This document shows positions 29,952-39,684 of a DNA stretch of 64,000 bases, piece after piece (the stretch's first letter is position 1; every line of letters starts with the position of its first letter). Made by a program: the position numbers and the translations under genes. The stretch spans positions 799,425-863,424 of the forward strand of contig NZ_BCUR01000004.1 of the NCBI RefSeq assembly GCF_003569005.1, in the 5' to 3' direction. Source of the stretch: Vibrio superstes. Lineage in GTDB: Bacteria; Pseudomonadota; Gammaproteobacteria; Enterobacterales; Vibrionaceae. The notes below the pieces were generated by a model. That model ran no database searches and was not told where the DNA came from. It saw only the letters and a list, made by a program, of their open reading frames with translations.

Positions 29952-30917
29952 ATGAAGACAAATAAGATGATTGCCACCGCATGTTTAGTCGGTGCTGCGC
30001 TTCTATCTAGTACCAGTGTTATGGCAAAAACAGCTAAGGTGGCGGTCTCTCAGATTGTTGAACACCCAGCATTAGACGCAACGCGACAAGGCCTGCTCGA
30101 TGGTTTAAAAGCCAAAGGGTATGAAGAAGGTAAAAACCTTGAGTTCGACTATAAGACCGCGCAAGGTAACCCAGCCATCGCGGTGCAGATTGCTCGCCAG
30201 TTTGTGGGTGAAAATCCTGATGTCTTAGTGGGCATCGCAACACCAACGGCTCAAGCGCTGGCGTCTGCGACGCGCGATATTCCTATTGTGTTTACCGCTG
30301 TTACTGATCCAGTAGGGGCTAAGCTGGTTCCGCACTTAGACAAACCAGGCAAGAATGTGACGGGGTTATCTGACCTTTCTCCTGTGGCTCAGCACGTCCA
30401 GCTAATCCAAGAAATATTGCCTGGTGTACAGACCATTGGTGTGGTGTACAACCCAGGCGAAGCCAACGCAATGAGCCTAGTTCAACTGCTAAAAGCGGCG
30501 GCAAAAGAAGAAGGCTTAACGGTTATCGAGTCTACGGCTCTGAAGAGTGCAGATGTATTGTCTGCAACTCAAGCCATTGTTGCGGATGCTGATGTTATCT
30601 ATGCACCAACGGATAATACGGTCGCGAGTGCCATTGAAGGGATGATTGTCGCTGCTAACCAAGCCAATAAACCCGTATTTGGCGGAGCAACGTCTTATGT
30701 TGAGAAAGGCGCAATTGCTAGCTTAGGTTTTGATTACTACCAAGTTGGTGTGCAAACTGCAGATTATGTTGCAGCAATCCTAGACGGCAAAGAACCTGGC
30801 TCACTAGATGTAAAGATTGCCGAAGGATCTGATATCGCAATCAGCGAAACGGCAGCTAAAAAACTAGGTATTAACATTCCTCAATCTGTTGTAGCTCGAG
30901 CTACCCAAGTTAAATAA
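29952..30917 (+). CDS. ABC transporter substrate-binding protein
   Basis: 321 residues from ATG 29952, chosen over TTG 29931 because AAGGAG (29941-29946) precedes it. A signal peptide ends at STSVMA-KTAK. The mature part is a PF04392-type (TrpX-like) binding protein: FDYKTAQGNPAIAVQIARQFV, VFTAVTDPVGAKLV, FGGATSYVEKGAIASLGFDYYQVG. Relatives bind aromatic amino acids or similar small molecules; the ligand here is unknown. It is the first gene of a three-gene ABC uptake system, separated from the permease by a hairpin and an inserted repeat. Confidence 0.88.
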   Translation: MKTNKMIATACLVGAALLSSTSVMAKTAKVAVSQIVEHPALDATRQGLLDGLKAKGYEEGKNLEFDYKTAQGNPAIAVQIARQFVGENPDVLVGIATPTAQALASATRDIPIVFTAVTDPVGAKLVPHLDKPGKNVTGLSDLSPVAQHVQLIQEILPGVQTIGVVYNPGEANAMSLVQLLKAAAKEEGLTVIESTALKSADVLSATQAIVADADVIYAPTDNTVASAIEGMIVAANQANKPVFGGATSYVEKGAIASLGFDYYQVGVQTADYVAAILDGKEPGSLDVKIAEGSDIAISETAAKKLGINIPQSVVARATQVK

Positions 30918-30924
30918 GTAAGTT

Positions 30925-30947
30925 AGCCAGCCTCAGGGCTGGCTTTT
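30925..30947 (+). terminator. Terminator/attenuator after the binding-protein gene
   Basis: AGCCAGCC, loop TCAG, GGCTGGCT, then TTT. A hairpin here commonly lets the binding protein be made in excess over the membrane parts. Confidence 0.7.
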
Positions 30948-30963
30948 CCACTTTGTGGGGTTT

Positions 30964-31125
30964 ATACCAATCGTCGTAAATAACGGGTCATCCTAGCTTG
31001 TTAAAGCACTCGATAAGGGCGTTAGAATTTTTGATTGTAGAATAACTACTTATCAAAAAGTTGTGCCTTGTTATCCCGCGTTTTTTCTACGCTATTTCTG
31101 ACCACTTATTTGCTGTGATTGGTAT
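30964..31125. repeat. MITE-like inverted-repeat element, family A, copy 1
   Basis: 162 bases bounded by ATACCAATC and GATTGGTAT, with TTA on both sides as a possible target duplication. It shares its ends and much of its interior (CGTAAATAACGGGTCATCCTAGC-type segment and CTACGCTATTTCTGACCAC) with the copy at 36685-36787. It has about 58 extra internal bases starting GTTAGAATTTTTGATTG. No coding capacity. It sits inside an ABC transporter operon, 22 bases before the permease start. Confidence 0.8.
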
Positions 31126-31146
31126 TAGAGCAGCGAAGGAGTATGT

Positions 31147-32064
31147 ATGTCTGCTTTTGCATTTTTTGGGGCACTTGAACTTGGGTTGGTGTACGGCCTT
31201 GTTGCATTAGGTGTTTACCTTACCTTCCGCGTTTTAGATTTTCCCGATCTGAGCGTAGATGGTTCTTTTCCTATGGGTGCTGCAGTCGCCGCTACTGCGA
31301 TAGTCTCGGGTATCAACCCTTGGCTGGCGACAGGAATGGCCATAGTGGCGGGTTCTATGACCGGGTGGGTAACGGCTTTTCTTGCAGTACGTTGCGGCAT
31401 TTTACATTTGCTTGCTTCCATTCTTACCATGATTGCTGCCTTCTCAATCAATATCCGCATTATGGGCAGACCTAACGTAGCCCTGCTGGGGGAAGAGACT
31501 ATCCTTACCCCGTTTGAGAGTATTGGCGATCCTATGTTGATTCGCCCTTTAGTGGTGGGCGTCCTCGTTCTTATTGCCGCCATGTTTATTATCCGACTGT
31601 TGAATAGTGATTTTGGCCTTGGCCTTAGAGCGACAGGCGTAAACGCGCGTATGGTACGTGCACAAGGTGGAAGTACTTCTTTCTATACCTACTTTGGTCT
31701 TGCTTTGTCTAATGGCTTTGTCGGCTTTGCTGGCGCACTATTTGCGCAAACCAATAGCTTTGCTGATGTGACATCTGGAGTGGGAACCATAGTTGTGGGC
31801 TTAGCGGCGGTAATTTTGGGGCAAACTCTTATCCCAGGGCGAAGAATCTGGGTAGCGGTAACTGCAGTTATTGTTGGCTCTGTCTTGTATCGTTTGGCGG
31901 TGGCTTTTGCGCTAAGTTCAGGCATGTTTGGGCTACAAGCGTCTGATCTCAACTTAGTAACGGCTGTTTTGGTTGCTGTGGCATTGATTGCGCCGAAGAT
32001 GAAGGCGAAATATAAAGCGAAACAGAAATTGCAACAAGCGCGTACTAGTAAGGAGGTGGCATGA
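31147..32064 (+). CDS. ABC transporter permease (branched-chain amino-acid type fold)
   Basis: 305 residues with about eight to nine membrane segments. The DFPDLSVDGSFPMGAAVAA start and the TNSFADVTSGVGTIVVGLAAVILG segment are typical of the permease paired with PF04392 binding proteins (BPD_transp_2 family). AAGGAG ends 6 bases before the ATG at 31147 (GAAGGAGTATGT). It overlaps the ATPase gene by 4 bases (ATGA). Confidence 0.9.
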   Translation: MSAFAFFGALELGLVYGLVALGVYLTFRVLDFPDLSVDGSFPMGAAVAATAIVSGINPWLATGMAIVAGSMTGWVTAFLAVRCGILHLLASILTMIAAFSINIRIMGRPNVALLGEETILTPFESIGDPMLIRPLVVGVLVLIAAMFIIRLLNSDFGLGLRATGVNARMVRAQGGSTSFYTYFGLALSNGFVGFAGALFAQTNSFADVTSGVGTIVVGLAAVILGQTLIPGRRIWVAVTAVIVGSVLYRLAVAFALSSGMFGLQASDLNLVTAVLVAVALIAPKMKAKYKAKQKLQQARTSKEVA

Positions 32065-32855
32065 TCGAATTAAAAAATATCCAGGTCGCCTTTAATCCTG
32101 GCACTATTCTGGAAAACCGAGCACTGCGCGGAGTCGATCTTGTCGTACCTGAGCATGAGTTTTTAACTGTTATTGGCTCAAACGGCGCAGGGAAGTCAAC
32201 ACTGCTCGGGGCGGTAACCGGTGAAACTCCAATGATAGGAGGCAACGTTGTTATCGATGGTCTTGATGTCACGCGCCGTTCGGTAGACCAAAGGGCGAGT
32301 CTATGCGCTCGAGTATTCCAAGACCCTTTAGCGGGCACTTGTGGCGACCTCACGATTGAAGAAAATATGGCTCTTGCCTATCGCCGAGGACACCGACGTG
32401 GTTGGAGCTTGGCTTTATCAAGCAAGCGCAGAAAATTATTCCAAGATCGTATCGCTATTTTAGGATTGGGATTAGAGGATAGGCTTGGCGACAGCATTGG
32501 TCTTCTCTCCGGCGGGCAACGTCAAGCGGTAAGCCTGATTATGGCCACGCTATCAGGCAGCAAACTTTTACTGCTGGATGAGCACACTGCAGCGCTTGAT
32601 CCTCGAATGGCCGCTTTTGTCATAGACCTAACCAAGAAGGTAGTGAAGGAGTTCGACCTTACCGCGATGATGGTAACGCACTCAATGAAAGATGCTTTGG
32701 CTTGTGGTGACCGCACGGTAATGCTACACCAAGGTGAGATTGTATTGGATGTCGCGGGCGAGCAACGAGCTAATATGGGCGTTCCAGATTTACTGGAAAT
32801 GTTCAGTAAAGTTCGCGGTGAAGAGCTTACTGATGATGGGTTGTTACTCAGTTAA
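32061..32855 (+). CDS. ABC transporter ATP-binding protein
   Basis: 264 residues. Walker A is GSNGAGKST, the signature is LLSGGQRQAVSL, Walker B is KLLLLDEHTAALDP and the switch histidine is in MMVTHSMKDAL. It powers the uptake system with the two preceding genes. Translational coupling to the permease is shown by the ATGA overlap. It ends the operon at a strong terminator. Confidence 0.95.
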   Translation: MIELKNIQVAFNPGTILENRALRGVDLVVPEHEFLTVIGSNGAGKSTLLGAVTGETPMIGGNVVIDGLDVTRRSVDQRASLCARVFQDPLAGTCGDLTIEENMALAYRRGHRRGWSLALSSKRRKLFQDRIAILGLGLEDRLGDSIGLLSGGQRQAVSLIMATLSGSKLLLLDEHTAALDPRMAAFVIDLTKKVVKEFDLTAMMVTHSMKDALACGDRTVMLHQGEIVLDVAGEQRANMGVPDLLEMFSKVRGEELTDDGLLLS

Positions 32856-32882
32856 CCGATAACTCTACTCTATTATCTCTAC

Positions 32883-32925
32883 AAAGCGTGATCTCGCCTT
32901 GATATGCGGTGGATCGCGCTTTTTT
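32883..32925 (+). terminator. Intrinsic terminator after the ABC ATPase gene
   Basis: AAAGCGTGATC (32883-32893) pairs with GATCGCGCTTT (32912-32922) with one G-U pair, with possible inner pairing, followed by T. Confidence 0.85.
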
Positions 32926-32978
32926 ATCCCTTATTAATTCACTAATTTGTGGGCAAATCGTTCCGTTTCGGAGTTTGT

Positions 32979-34820
32979 ATGCAAAGCCCATTTCTGTTTC
33001 ATCCTCAATCGAGTGATAGCCTCACCTTTGATGGTACTCATTTAACCGCAACACTGTTTGTTGAGCCTATTGATAACATACAGCAAGTCGTCATCAGGCA
33101 TGAGCCGGACAATGAGCAGTTTTATATCCCAATGTCTCAGATTAAAGACGCTGATAAGGGACGACTGCAGGTATGGCAGGCTCGCTTTCCTATTAATGAA
33201 GATAGAGATGTCTCACACTATGTGTTCAAGGTTCAGACCAATACAGCTCAGTATTGGTTAGATGCGCGCGGTGTTTCTAATCGTATTCCACCAAAGGAAG
33301 TTCATTTCAAATTCAACGCCCAGCATCGCCCTGCGGATTGGGTGCAGAGTCAGGTTTTCTATCAGGTATTCCCAGACCGCTTTTGCAATGGTAATCCAGA
33401 CATTGGCGTTTCCAGTGGCGAGTACAGCATCAAAGAAGGGACGGTTCCTGCGGTTGAATCTGAATGGGGCACGCCCATCAACAATGGTGAGTCAATGTCC
33501 GTTCAGTTCTTCAATGGTGACATTGCAGGCATTTACTCTAAGTTGGATTATCTGCAGGATTTAGGCGTGACAACCCTATATCTCAACCCTGTATTTAGCT
33601 CTCTTAGTAACCATAAATACGATACGACAGATTATTTTAATGTTGATCCGCACATTGGCGATAATGAGCAACTTGCTGAGTTATGCCAAGAGGTTCATCG
33701 CCGTGGCATGAGAATTGTGCTGGATGCGGTATTTAATCATACCTCTGCTGAACACCCTTGGTTTGATAAAAGCGGCAAGGGCACAGACGGGGCGTACCAT
33801 AACCTTGACTCCAAGTTTCGAGACTATTACTTCTTTGATGGGCAATCACAAAACTACGAGGGATGGAACGGCGTTCAAAACCTGCCAGTACTTAACTTCG
33901 AGCACCCAGAAGTGCGCGACTATATTTATGACTCTGACTCTGCTGTTATTAAGCATTGGCTACGTCCACCTTACAGTATCGATGGTTGGCGCTTTGACGT
34001 TATTCACATGCTAGGAGAGGGCAAGGGCGCCTATAACAATGCGCACTATGTAAAAGCATTCCGTGATGCCACCAAACAAGAAAACAGCGAAGCACTTGTT
34101 CTTGGTGAACACTTCTTTGAAGCTACCTCATGGCTGCAAGGGGACCAAGAAGATGGTGCAATGAACTACTATGGGTTTGCTCATCCCGTACGCGCATTTT
34201 TCGCCAACCAAGATATTGCGTATGACCCTATTTCCTTGTCTAGTAACGAATTCCAACAATGGCTGCTAGAAGCAAAAGCTAAGGTTCCTTGGCACAATCA
34301 GTTGGCACAATTGAACCAGCTAGACAGCCACGATACAGCGCGCTTTATTACCTTGTTAAAGGGTGATGAGGATAAAATGCGCCAAGCAGGTCTATTCTTG
34401 ATGACGTACATCGGTGTGCCGTGTCTTTACTATGGCACCGAGGTGGGCCTTGAGGGTGAGAACGATCCCGATAACCGCCGCACCTTCCCTTGGGAGCGTG
34501 TTGAGCATTCGCAGTGGGTACCATTCTTCAAGCAAATGCTGGCATTGAGGCACAAGTACAAGGCGCTACAAAGTGGTGATTTGCACTTCTTTGAAAACCA
34601 AAATGAGCAACTAGCCTTTGCGCGAAGCTTTGGTGCTGAACAGCTGGTGGCGTTATTCAATAATAGTGACAAGCCAAGCGAGTTTCGTGTGCCAGTGTGG
34701 CAATTGGGTTTGGAAGACGGCGTGGCTGAAAGCGTGCTTTCTCAAAAAAATGTAGCTATTGAAAAGGGTGAGCTTGTGGTGACTCTGAGTGGTAAAGGGT
34801 GCGACCTAATCAAGCTATAA
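32979..34820 (+). CDS. GH13 alpha-glucosidase, maltodextrin glucosidase-like
   Basis: 613 residues from ATG 32979, preceded by GGAG at 32970-32973; the longer frame from GTG 32949 lacks a site. An N-terminal beta domain precedes the GH13 barrel. Catalytic residues are the nucleophile Asp in DGWRFDVIHM, the acid Glu in LVLGEHFFEA and the third Asp in QLDSHDTARF. It resembles MalZ and neopullulanase-type enzymes that cut short maltodextrins. No signal peptide is seen, so it should act in the cytoplasm. It stands alone, with no mal genes adjacent. Confidence 0.88.
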   Translation: MQSPFLFHPQSSDSLTFDGTHLTATLFVEPIDNIQQVVIRHEPDNEQFYIPMSQIKDADKGRLQVWQARFPINEDRDVSHYVFKVQTNTAQYWLDARGVSNRIPPKEVHFKFNAQHRPADWVQSQVFYQVFPDRFCNGNPDIGVSSGEYSIKEGTVPAVESEWGTPINNGESMSVQFFNGDIAGIYSKLDYLQDLGVTTLYLNPVFSSLSNHKYDTTDYFNVDPHIGDNEQLAELCQEVHRRGMRIVLDAVFNHTSAEHPWFDKSGKGTDGAYHNLDSKFRDYYFFDGQSQNYEGWNGVQNLPVLNFEHPEVRDYIYDSDSAVIKHWLRPPYSIDGWRFDVIHMLGEGKGAYNNAHYVKAFRDATKQENSEALVLGEHFFEATSWLQGDQEDGAMNYYGFAHPVRAFFANQDIAYDPISLSSNEFQQWLLEAKAKVPWHNQLAQLNQLDSHDTARFITLLKGDEDKMRQAGLFLMTYIGVPCLYYGTEVGLEGENDPDNRRTFPWERVEHSQWVPFFKQMLALRHKYKALQSGDLHFFENQNEQLAFARSFGAEQLVALFNNSDKPSEFRVPVWQLGLEDGVAESVLSQKNVAIEKGELVVTLSGKGCDLIKL

Positions 34821-34840
34821 CACCTTGAACACTATAAAGA

Positions 34841-34875
34841 AACGGCCTTTAATATTCATAATATTAAAGGCCGTT
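34841..34875. terminator. Long perfect hairpin between the GH13 gene and dusC
   Basis: A 15-pair perfect stem (AACGGCCTTTAATAT / ATATTAAAGGCCGTT) with loop TCATA, lying between convergent genes. Neither side has a long T tract, but the position suggests a shared transcription stop. Confidence 0.65.
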
Positions 34876-34907
34876 CAATGAATCTTTAATTCTAGATCAG
34901 GGTGGTA

Positions 34908-35864
34908 TTACGCGTTGGCTAGCAACTCTTGATGGTAGAGCTGAATGTACTCCACGATAGGTTCGGCCTTGTTATAAGTGCGTATGCTATGGAACAGCTC
35001 TTTCGCCTCAGGGTATTGCTGGCGAAGATACGAAAACCACTGCTTTACACGATTCGGGTAATACAGCCCTTTATCGCCTTTCATCTCATATTCGGAATAT
35101 CTTAATAGCAGGGATACCACTTCATTCCACGGCATAACGGTTTGGTTGTGCTTAACCACATTGCCAAGGTTTGGCACGTTAAATGCCCCGCGACACACCA
35201 TTAGAGAATCAATACCTGTTGTTTCAATGCAGCGCTGTCCGTCTTGGTAGTTCCAGATTTCTCCATTAGCAATCAGTGGCATCTTGGTATGTTGACGAAT
35301 CTTATTGAGATAATCCCAGCGGATCTGATCGGCGCGATAACCACCTTCTTTGGTGCGTGCGTGTACAGTTAACTCGCTGGCCCCTGCACTTTCTACGGCG
35401 TCTACGATCTCAAAGCAATCTTCTGGGTTTTCCCAGCCAAGACGGATCTTTGCGGTAACAGGGATCTCGCTTGGCACGGCCTCACGACACGCATTGATGA
35501 TCTGATACATGAGCTCAGGCTCTTTTAACAGAACCGCGCCACCTTTGCTCTTATTGACTAGGCGAGCAGGGCAACCAAAGTTTAGGTCGATTCCCGCAGC
35601 GCCAAGAGTAAAGGCTTTATGGGCATTTTCTGCCATCCACTGCGGATGCTGACCAAGAAGTTGCAAGTGTATAGGTGTTCCTGACTTTGTCTTGGAGCCT
35701 TGCAGGAGCTCAGGGCAAAGCTTGTAGAATGAACGGTCTGGCAATAATTGGTCGCTGACGCGCACAAACTCAGTGACGCATAGGTCAAAGTCGTTGATGT
35801 CAGTGAGGATTTCTCGCATTAAGTGGTCGAGAACGCCCTCCATAGGGCCAAGTACGAGACGCAT
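34908..35864 (-). CDS. dusC: tRNA-dihydrouridine(16) synthase DusC
   Basis: 318 residues of the Dus flavin family. The start is LVLGPMEGVLDHLMREILT, the catalytic cysteine is in NFGCPARLVNKSKGGAVLLKEP, and the FMN region is PLIANGEIWNYQDGQRCIETTGIDSLMVCRGAF. The sequence fits DusC (U16) better than DusA or DusB. It reduces uridine in the tRNA D-loop. Confidence 0.93.
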   Translation of the reverse strand: MRLVLGPMEGVLDHLMREILTDINDFDLCVTEFVRVSDQLLPDRSFYKLCPELLQGSKTKSGTPIHLQLLGQHPQWMAENAHKAFTLGAAGIDLNFGCPARLVNKSKGGAVLLKEPELMYQIINACREAVPSEIPVTAKIRLGWENPEDCFEIVDAVESAGASELTVHARTKEGGYRADQIRWDYLNKIRQHTKMPLIANGEIWNYQDGQRCIETTGIDSLMVCRGAFNVPNLGNVVKHNQTVMPWNEVVSLLLRYSEYEMKGDKGLYYPNRVKQWFSYLRQQYPEAKELFHSIRTYNKAEPIVEYIQLYHQELLANA

Positions 35865-36007
35865 TTTATTCTACCTTTGTTTGCAGGAGGGCGGATTTTA
35901 GTGGGTTTTGAGCAAAATGTCACCGACAAAGTTTTCTGGCTAATGGCACTGTAGCAGCCTAGGACATTTTCACTCATACTAGAGGAAATTTTTAGAGAGT
36001 AGATATC

Positions 36008-36610
36008 ATGAGTGATTTGATTGGCTTACCGGAGAATGTTCCAGAGAGTAGTTACTTTTGGGAAGGTGCTATTTTAGCCGCCAATTTGACGGTGAAGCCA
36101 CTAGAGCCAGAAATGTGGGCTTCAGAATTGTGTGGTGAAGAGTTTGAGGTAGTCAAGCCGACTATCATTGAACATATCAATGCCCAATATGGCAAACTCA
36201 AAGCCAACCAATACTCAGTACTTGAGCTAACGAATAATGATTCTGAACACCTTGCCGACTTAGCCGAAGGTTTTCTAGCAATATGGCCTATTGTTGAACA
36301 AGAGTGGCTGTCTACAGAGGTTGCTGACGGCACGGCAAGAATGCTATCGGCCTTGCTAACGACACTATCGCTATTGGTTGATGAAGAACAAACCCATCAG
36401 CAGATGAAAGAAGCTGGCTATGAAGAACTGCCTCAAATTAACGATCTTCAGCCACAGCTTGATTTGATGGTTAATGAGGTCGCACAAGCTGCCGATGAGC
36501 TTATGGTGGGCAATAAGAGCCAAACACTCAATCCATTTAAGGATGTGGGTCGCAATGACTTATGCCCTTGTGGCAGTGGTAAGAAATTCAAGAAGTGTTG
36601 CGGTGCTTAG
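36008..36610 (+). CDS. YecA/YgfB family protein with SEC-C metal-binding motif
   Basis: 200 residues. The N-terminal UPF0149 (YgfB/YecA) helical domain is acidic. The extreme C terminus [19 protein letters not shown] is a SEC-C zinc-binding motif like the tail of SecA. Such proteins may contact ribosomes or the secretion machinery, but the function is not established. AGAGGAAA lies upstream of the ATG, though far away. A very strong terminator follows. Confidence 0.9.
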   Translation: MSDLIGLPENVPESSYFWEGAILAANLTVKPLEPEMWASELCGEEFEVVKPTIIEHINAQYGKLKANQYSVLELTNNDSEHLADLAEGFLAIWPIVEQEWLSTEVADGTARMLSALLTTLSLLVDEEQTHQQMKEAGYEELPQINDLQPQLDLMVNEVAQAADELMVGNKSQTLNPFKDVGRNDLCPCGSGKKFKKCCGA

Positions 36611-36629
36611 CGTCTGTTGTGCTATCGAT

Positions 36630-36667
36630 AAACAAAAACGACTGCCAATGTGCAGTCGTTTTTGTTT
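36630..36667 (+). terminator. Intrinsic terminator after the SEC-C protein gene
   Basis: A 16-pair perfect stem: left arm 36630-36645 (ends CGACTGC), loop CAATGT, right arm 36652-36667 (starts GCAGTCG) with an internal T run. Confidence 0.9.
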
Positions 36668-36684
36668 CTAATCTAGGTGCAGTT

Positions 36685-36787
36685 ATACCAATCGTAGTAA
36701 ATAACGGGTCATCCTAGCTTGTTAAAACTCTCGACAACGGCGTTTTCCCTACGCTATTTCTGACCACTAACTTACTGTGATTGGTAT
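36685..36787. repeat. MITE-like inverted-repeat element, family A, copy 2
   Basis: 103 bases bounded by ATACCAATC and GATTGGTAT, flanked by TTA on both sides. It is a shorter version of the copy at 30964-31125. Its right border touches dsbB: the dsbB stop codon (TTA on the plus strand, 36787-36789) lies in the border and possible target duplication. Confidence 0.8.
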
Positions 36788-37311
36788 TAAGCTGACGTTT
36801 TCTTTAAACCAACGAATTGGAGCAAAGTAAATAGCACTGCCACACCTAAGCTTGCGCCAAAAATAATCACTAACCATTGTGGCATGGAAAGACCAACAAA
36901 TTGCCAGACGATCTTGCTACATTCACCATAAGCCTCAAACATCCATGGTGCCCATTCATTCAATGGCGCCCAGCTTGGGAAGTTAACGAAGATATCGCAT
37001 GTCTTAAATGGTGATGGATTAAATTGATAATCGACGTGCTCGAGAGCAAGCATCAAGCCTTGGAAACTGGACGCAATCCAACCCACTAAGCCTAAGCCAC
37101 GTAAGAGAGGGTTTTGAGGTTGACATAATCCAACCGCTGCCGAACCGATAATACCCATCATAGCAACGCGCTCATAGATACACATTACACAGGGTGCAAG
37201 TAGCATTACGTGTTCAAAATACAGGGCACAGAGTTCAAAGGCGATAATTGCGAGCAAAAGTAATAGCCACGACAGGCGTGAGCGAGAGAATTGATACAGG
37301 TTCTCGAGCAT
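36787..37311 (-). CDS. dsbB: Disulfide bond formation protein DsbB
   Basis: 174 residues, four membrane helices. The first redox pair is in APCVMCIYERVAM (CxxC). The second pair is the cysteines in FKTCDIF and YGECSKI. It reoxidises DsbA in the periplasm and passes electrons to quinones. The last codons and stop touch a family A repeat, so the C-terminal tail may have been altered. nhaB lies upstream on the same strand. Confidence 0.95.
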   Translation of the reverse strand: MLENLYQFSRSRLSWLLLLLAIIAFELCALYFEHVMLLAPCVMCIYERVAMMGIIGSAAVGLCQPQNPLLRGLGLVGWIASSFQGLMLALEHVDYQFNPSPFKTCDIFVNFPSWAPLNEWAPWMFEAYGECSKIVWQFVGLSMPQWLVIIFGASLGVAVLFTLLQFVGLKKTSA

Positions 37312-37345
37312 GAATTGATTTCCTTATACGCACATCTTCCATGCG

Positions 37346-37381
37346 CAAAAAAGCCGGCGATAACTGTCGATCACGCCGGCT
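37346..37381 (-). terminator. Intrinsic terminator after nhaB
   Basis: On the minus strand AGCCGGCG pairs with CGCCGGCT across a 14-base loop, followed by six T (the A run 37347-37352). It separates nhaB from dsbB. Confidence 0.85.
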
Positions 37382-37452
37382 GATAACAGTCTGTTAGTTT
37401 TACCCGTTTAAAGCAGGCAAATCAATAGACTACATACAATCCTATTGGTTCC

Positions 37453-39048
37453 TTAATGATGCCCAGCAGAGCTAGAAGCCTCGACGGCTTGCATCGGTGC
37501 ATCAGAGACCCAACCAAAATCATAGAACATTGCGGTGACAGGTTCTAAGAAGAACATGATACCAATCAATCCCACAACCGCTAGTACGATGGTATATGGG
37601 AAAGCCATAATAACCATACGGCCATAAGAAAGACGAATCAGTGGTGCCAATGTTGATGTTAGTAGGAATAGGAAGGCTGCTTGACCATTTGGCGTTGCTA
37701 CCGATGGTAGGTTTGTACCTGTGTTGATGGCAACGGCTAGTAAATCAAATTGCTCACGACTAATTACACCTTGTAGCAATGCGTCTTTAACTTCGTTGAT
37801 GTATACCGTACCGACAAATACGTTATCAGAGACCATGGAAAGCATACCGTTAGCAATATAAAACAGAGCCAACTGTGTGCCTTGGTCTTCTACTGCAAGT
37901 ACCGCATCGATAATAGGAGCGAACAGGTCTTGTTCAATAATCACCGCAACGATGGCAAAGAATACCGCAAGTAGAGCGGTGAAGGGCAGAGCTTCTTCAA
38001 ATGCTTTACCCATAGAGTGCTCTTCAATTACGCCTGTAAACGCGGTCGCTAAAATGATGACTGATAAACCAACTAGACCCACAGCGGCAACGTGTAACGC
38101 TAGGCCTGCGATAAGCCAAACCGCGATTGCACCTTGTATCCATAGTTTTGCGACATCTTGCTTAGTACGACGTTTTTTCTCTTCTTGGTTGTAGTCTTCC
38201 AGTATTTGGCGAACATGAACCGGTAACTCAGAACCGTAACCAAAAACCTTTAGCTTTTCGACTGCCACCGTTGTTAACAGACCCATCACAAGTACAGGTA
38301 GGGTAACGGGTAGCATGCGCATGATGAATTCACCAAACAACCAACCGGCTTGATCGGCAATAATTAGGTTTTGAGGCTCGCCTACCATGGTCATTACACC
38401 ACCTAGCGCAGTACCAACACCGGCATGCATTAGCAGTGAGCGTAGGAATGCTCGGTATTCATCAAGGTCATCACGAGTCAGTTCAGTTAAATGCCCATCT
38501 TGGGTGTGATCATGGTTGCTTGCGTGGCCCTGACCCGAAACAACCTTGTGGTAGATCGAGTAAAAACCCACAGCAACGCTGATAACAACAGCAATAACCG
38601 TTAGAGCGTCGAGAAATGCCGATAGAAATGCCGATGCAGCACAAAATGCGAGAGACAGCATCGCCTTAGAGCGAATACCTAGCAATATCTTGGTAAAGAT
38701 ATACAGCAGAAGTTGCTTCATGAAGTAGATACCGGCAACCATAAAGATCAACAGTAATAGCACTTCTATGTTAGCCACCAGTTCATGCTTCACCATTTCA
38801 GGGCTAGCCATGCCTATGGCAATCGCTTCTATTGCGAGCAGACCGCCGGGCTGTAGCGGGTAGCACTTAAGTGCCATAGCCAGTGTGAAAATAAATTCCA
38901 CCACCAGTAGCCAGCCCGCCAAGAAGGGGTCTACAAAGAAAAAAACCAATGGGTTAATAATCAAAAACGCAACAATGGCCACCTTGTACCAATCAGGGGC
39001 CTTGCCAAGAAAGTTCTTGATGAAGGCGTTTCCTAGGCTTAAAGGCAT
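37453..39048 (-). CDS. nhaB: Na+/H+ antiporter NhaB
   Basis: 531 residues from the ATG at 39048 ([22 protein letters not shown]), which is the usual NhaB start and has AGAGAGAAG upstream. The 22-residue longer frame has no support. About twelve membrane helices; family segments are [42 protein letters not shown] and [21 protein letters not shown]. It expels sodium in exchange for protons at the inner membrane. It is divergent from fadR. Confidence 0.95.
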   Translation of the reverse strand: MPLSLGNAFIKNFLGKAPDWYKVAIVAFLIINPLVFFFVDPFLAGWLLVVEFIFTLAMALKCYPLQPGGLLAIEAIAIGMASPEMVKHELVANIEVLLLLIFMVAGIYFMKQLLLYIFTKILLGIRSKAMLSLAFCAASAFLSAFLDALTVIAVVISVAVGFYSIYHKVVSGQGHASNHDHTQDGHLTELTRDDLDEYRAFLRSLLMHAGVGTALGGVMTMVGEPQNLIIADQAGWLFGEFIMRMLPVTLPVLVMGLLTTVAVEKLKVFGYGSELPVHVRQILEDYNQEEKKRRTKQDVAKLWIQGAIAVWLIAGLALHVAAVGLVGLSVIILATAFTGVIEEHSMGKAFEEALPFTALLAVFFAIVAVIIEQDLFAPIIDAVLAVEDQGTQLALFYIANGMLSMVSDNVFVGTVYINEVKDALLQGVISREQFDLLAVAINTGTNLPSVATPNGQAAFLFLLTSTLAPLIRLSYGRMVIMAFPYTIVLAVVGLIGIMFFLEPVTAMFYDFGWVSDAPMQAVEASSSAGHH

Positions 39049-39684
39049 AATGCTTCTCTCTATAAGTATTGAAATCCTGTTGAGTAGGGCAAATTGCGCT
39101 TCATCCCAAGTCAATTAGATTCCAGCAAATGGATAAGCTTAAGATATAAAATTTTGCTGTGGGATGGAGTACGTATATTTGCTAGTAGAGAGCCCCAGTT
39201 TCACTGGTAACATCTCGTAACACTCATTTTATCGGCGCATCTTTACTCGTATCAGGGTATTAGTCAAATTTATAGTGTGATTTAGATCTTGTTTGCAATA
39301 AATACAGCTAAAAATACCCATTTATATAACTCTAACTTGTTGTTGGTGGCCATTTGGTTATATCAGGTGGGTTTATTTGTATGAGAAATAGTTTATGTAA
39401 TTAACTTGTTGTTTTTTATTGTTTTATTTTTTTATTTAGCATAGGAAATTATTTTTCAAACGTCGATATATCTTATTTCATATTTTAGCTCATGTGATTT
39501 TCAATCAGCATTTACCTGAACATAGGTTTTTACTGTTTTTTTGGTTTTTATGGGATGGTATTTAGTTAAAAGCAATGGGTTTAGGTCGAAGTTCACAAGT
39601 TATTTTGCGCTGATTTTTGTAATTCAGAATTAGGTGGTATGATGAGTAATATTTGAATGAAATTTGAGTTGGAATATCCAATCT
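39049..39684. other. AT-rich nhaB/fadR divergent intergenic region
   Basis: 636 bases, very AT-rich (long T and A tracts around 39280-39560). No credible gene. TATGAT at 39638-39643 is a possible -10 for fadR. I could not recognise a FadR operator. AT-rich spacers like this often bind H-NS. Confidence 0.4.
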
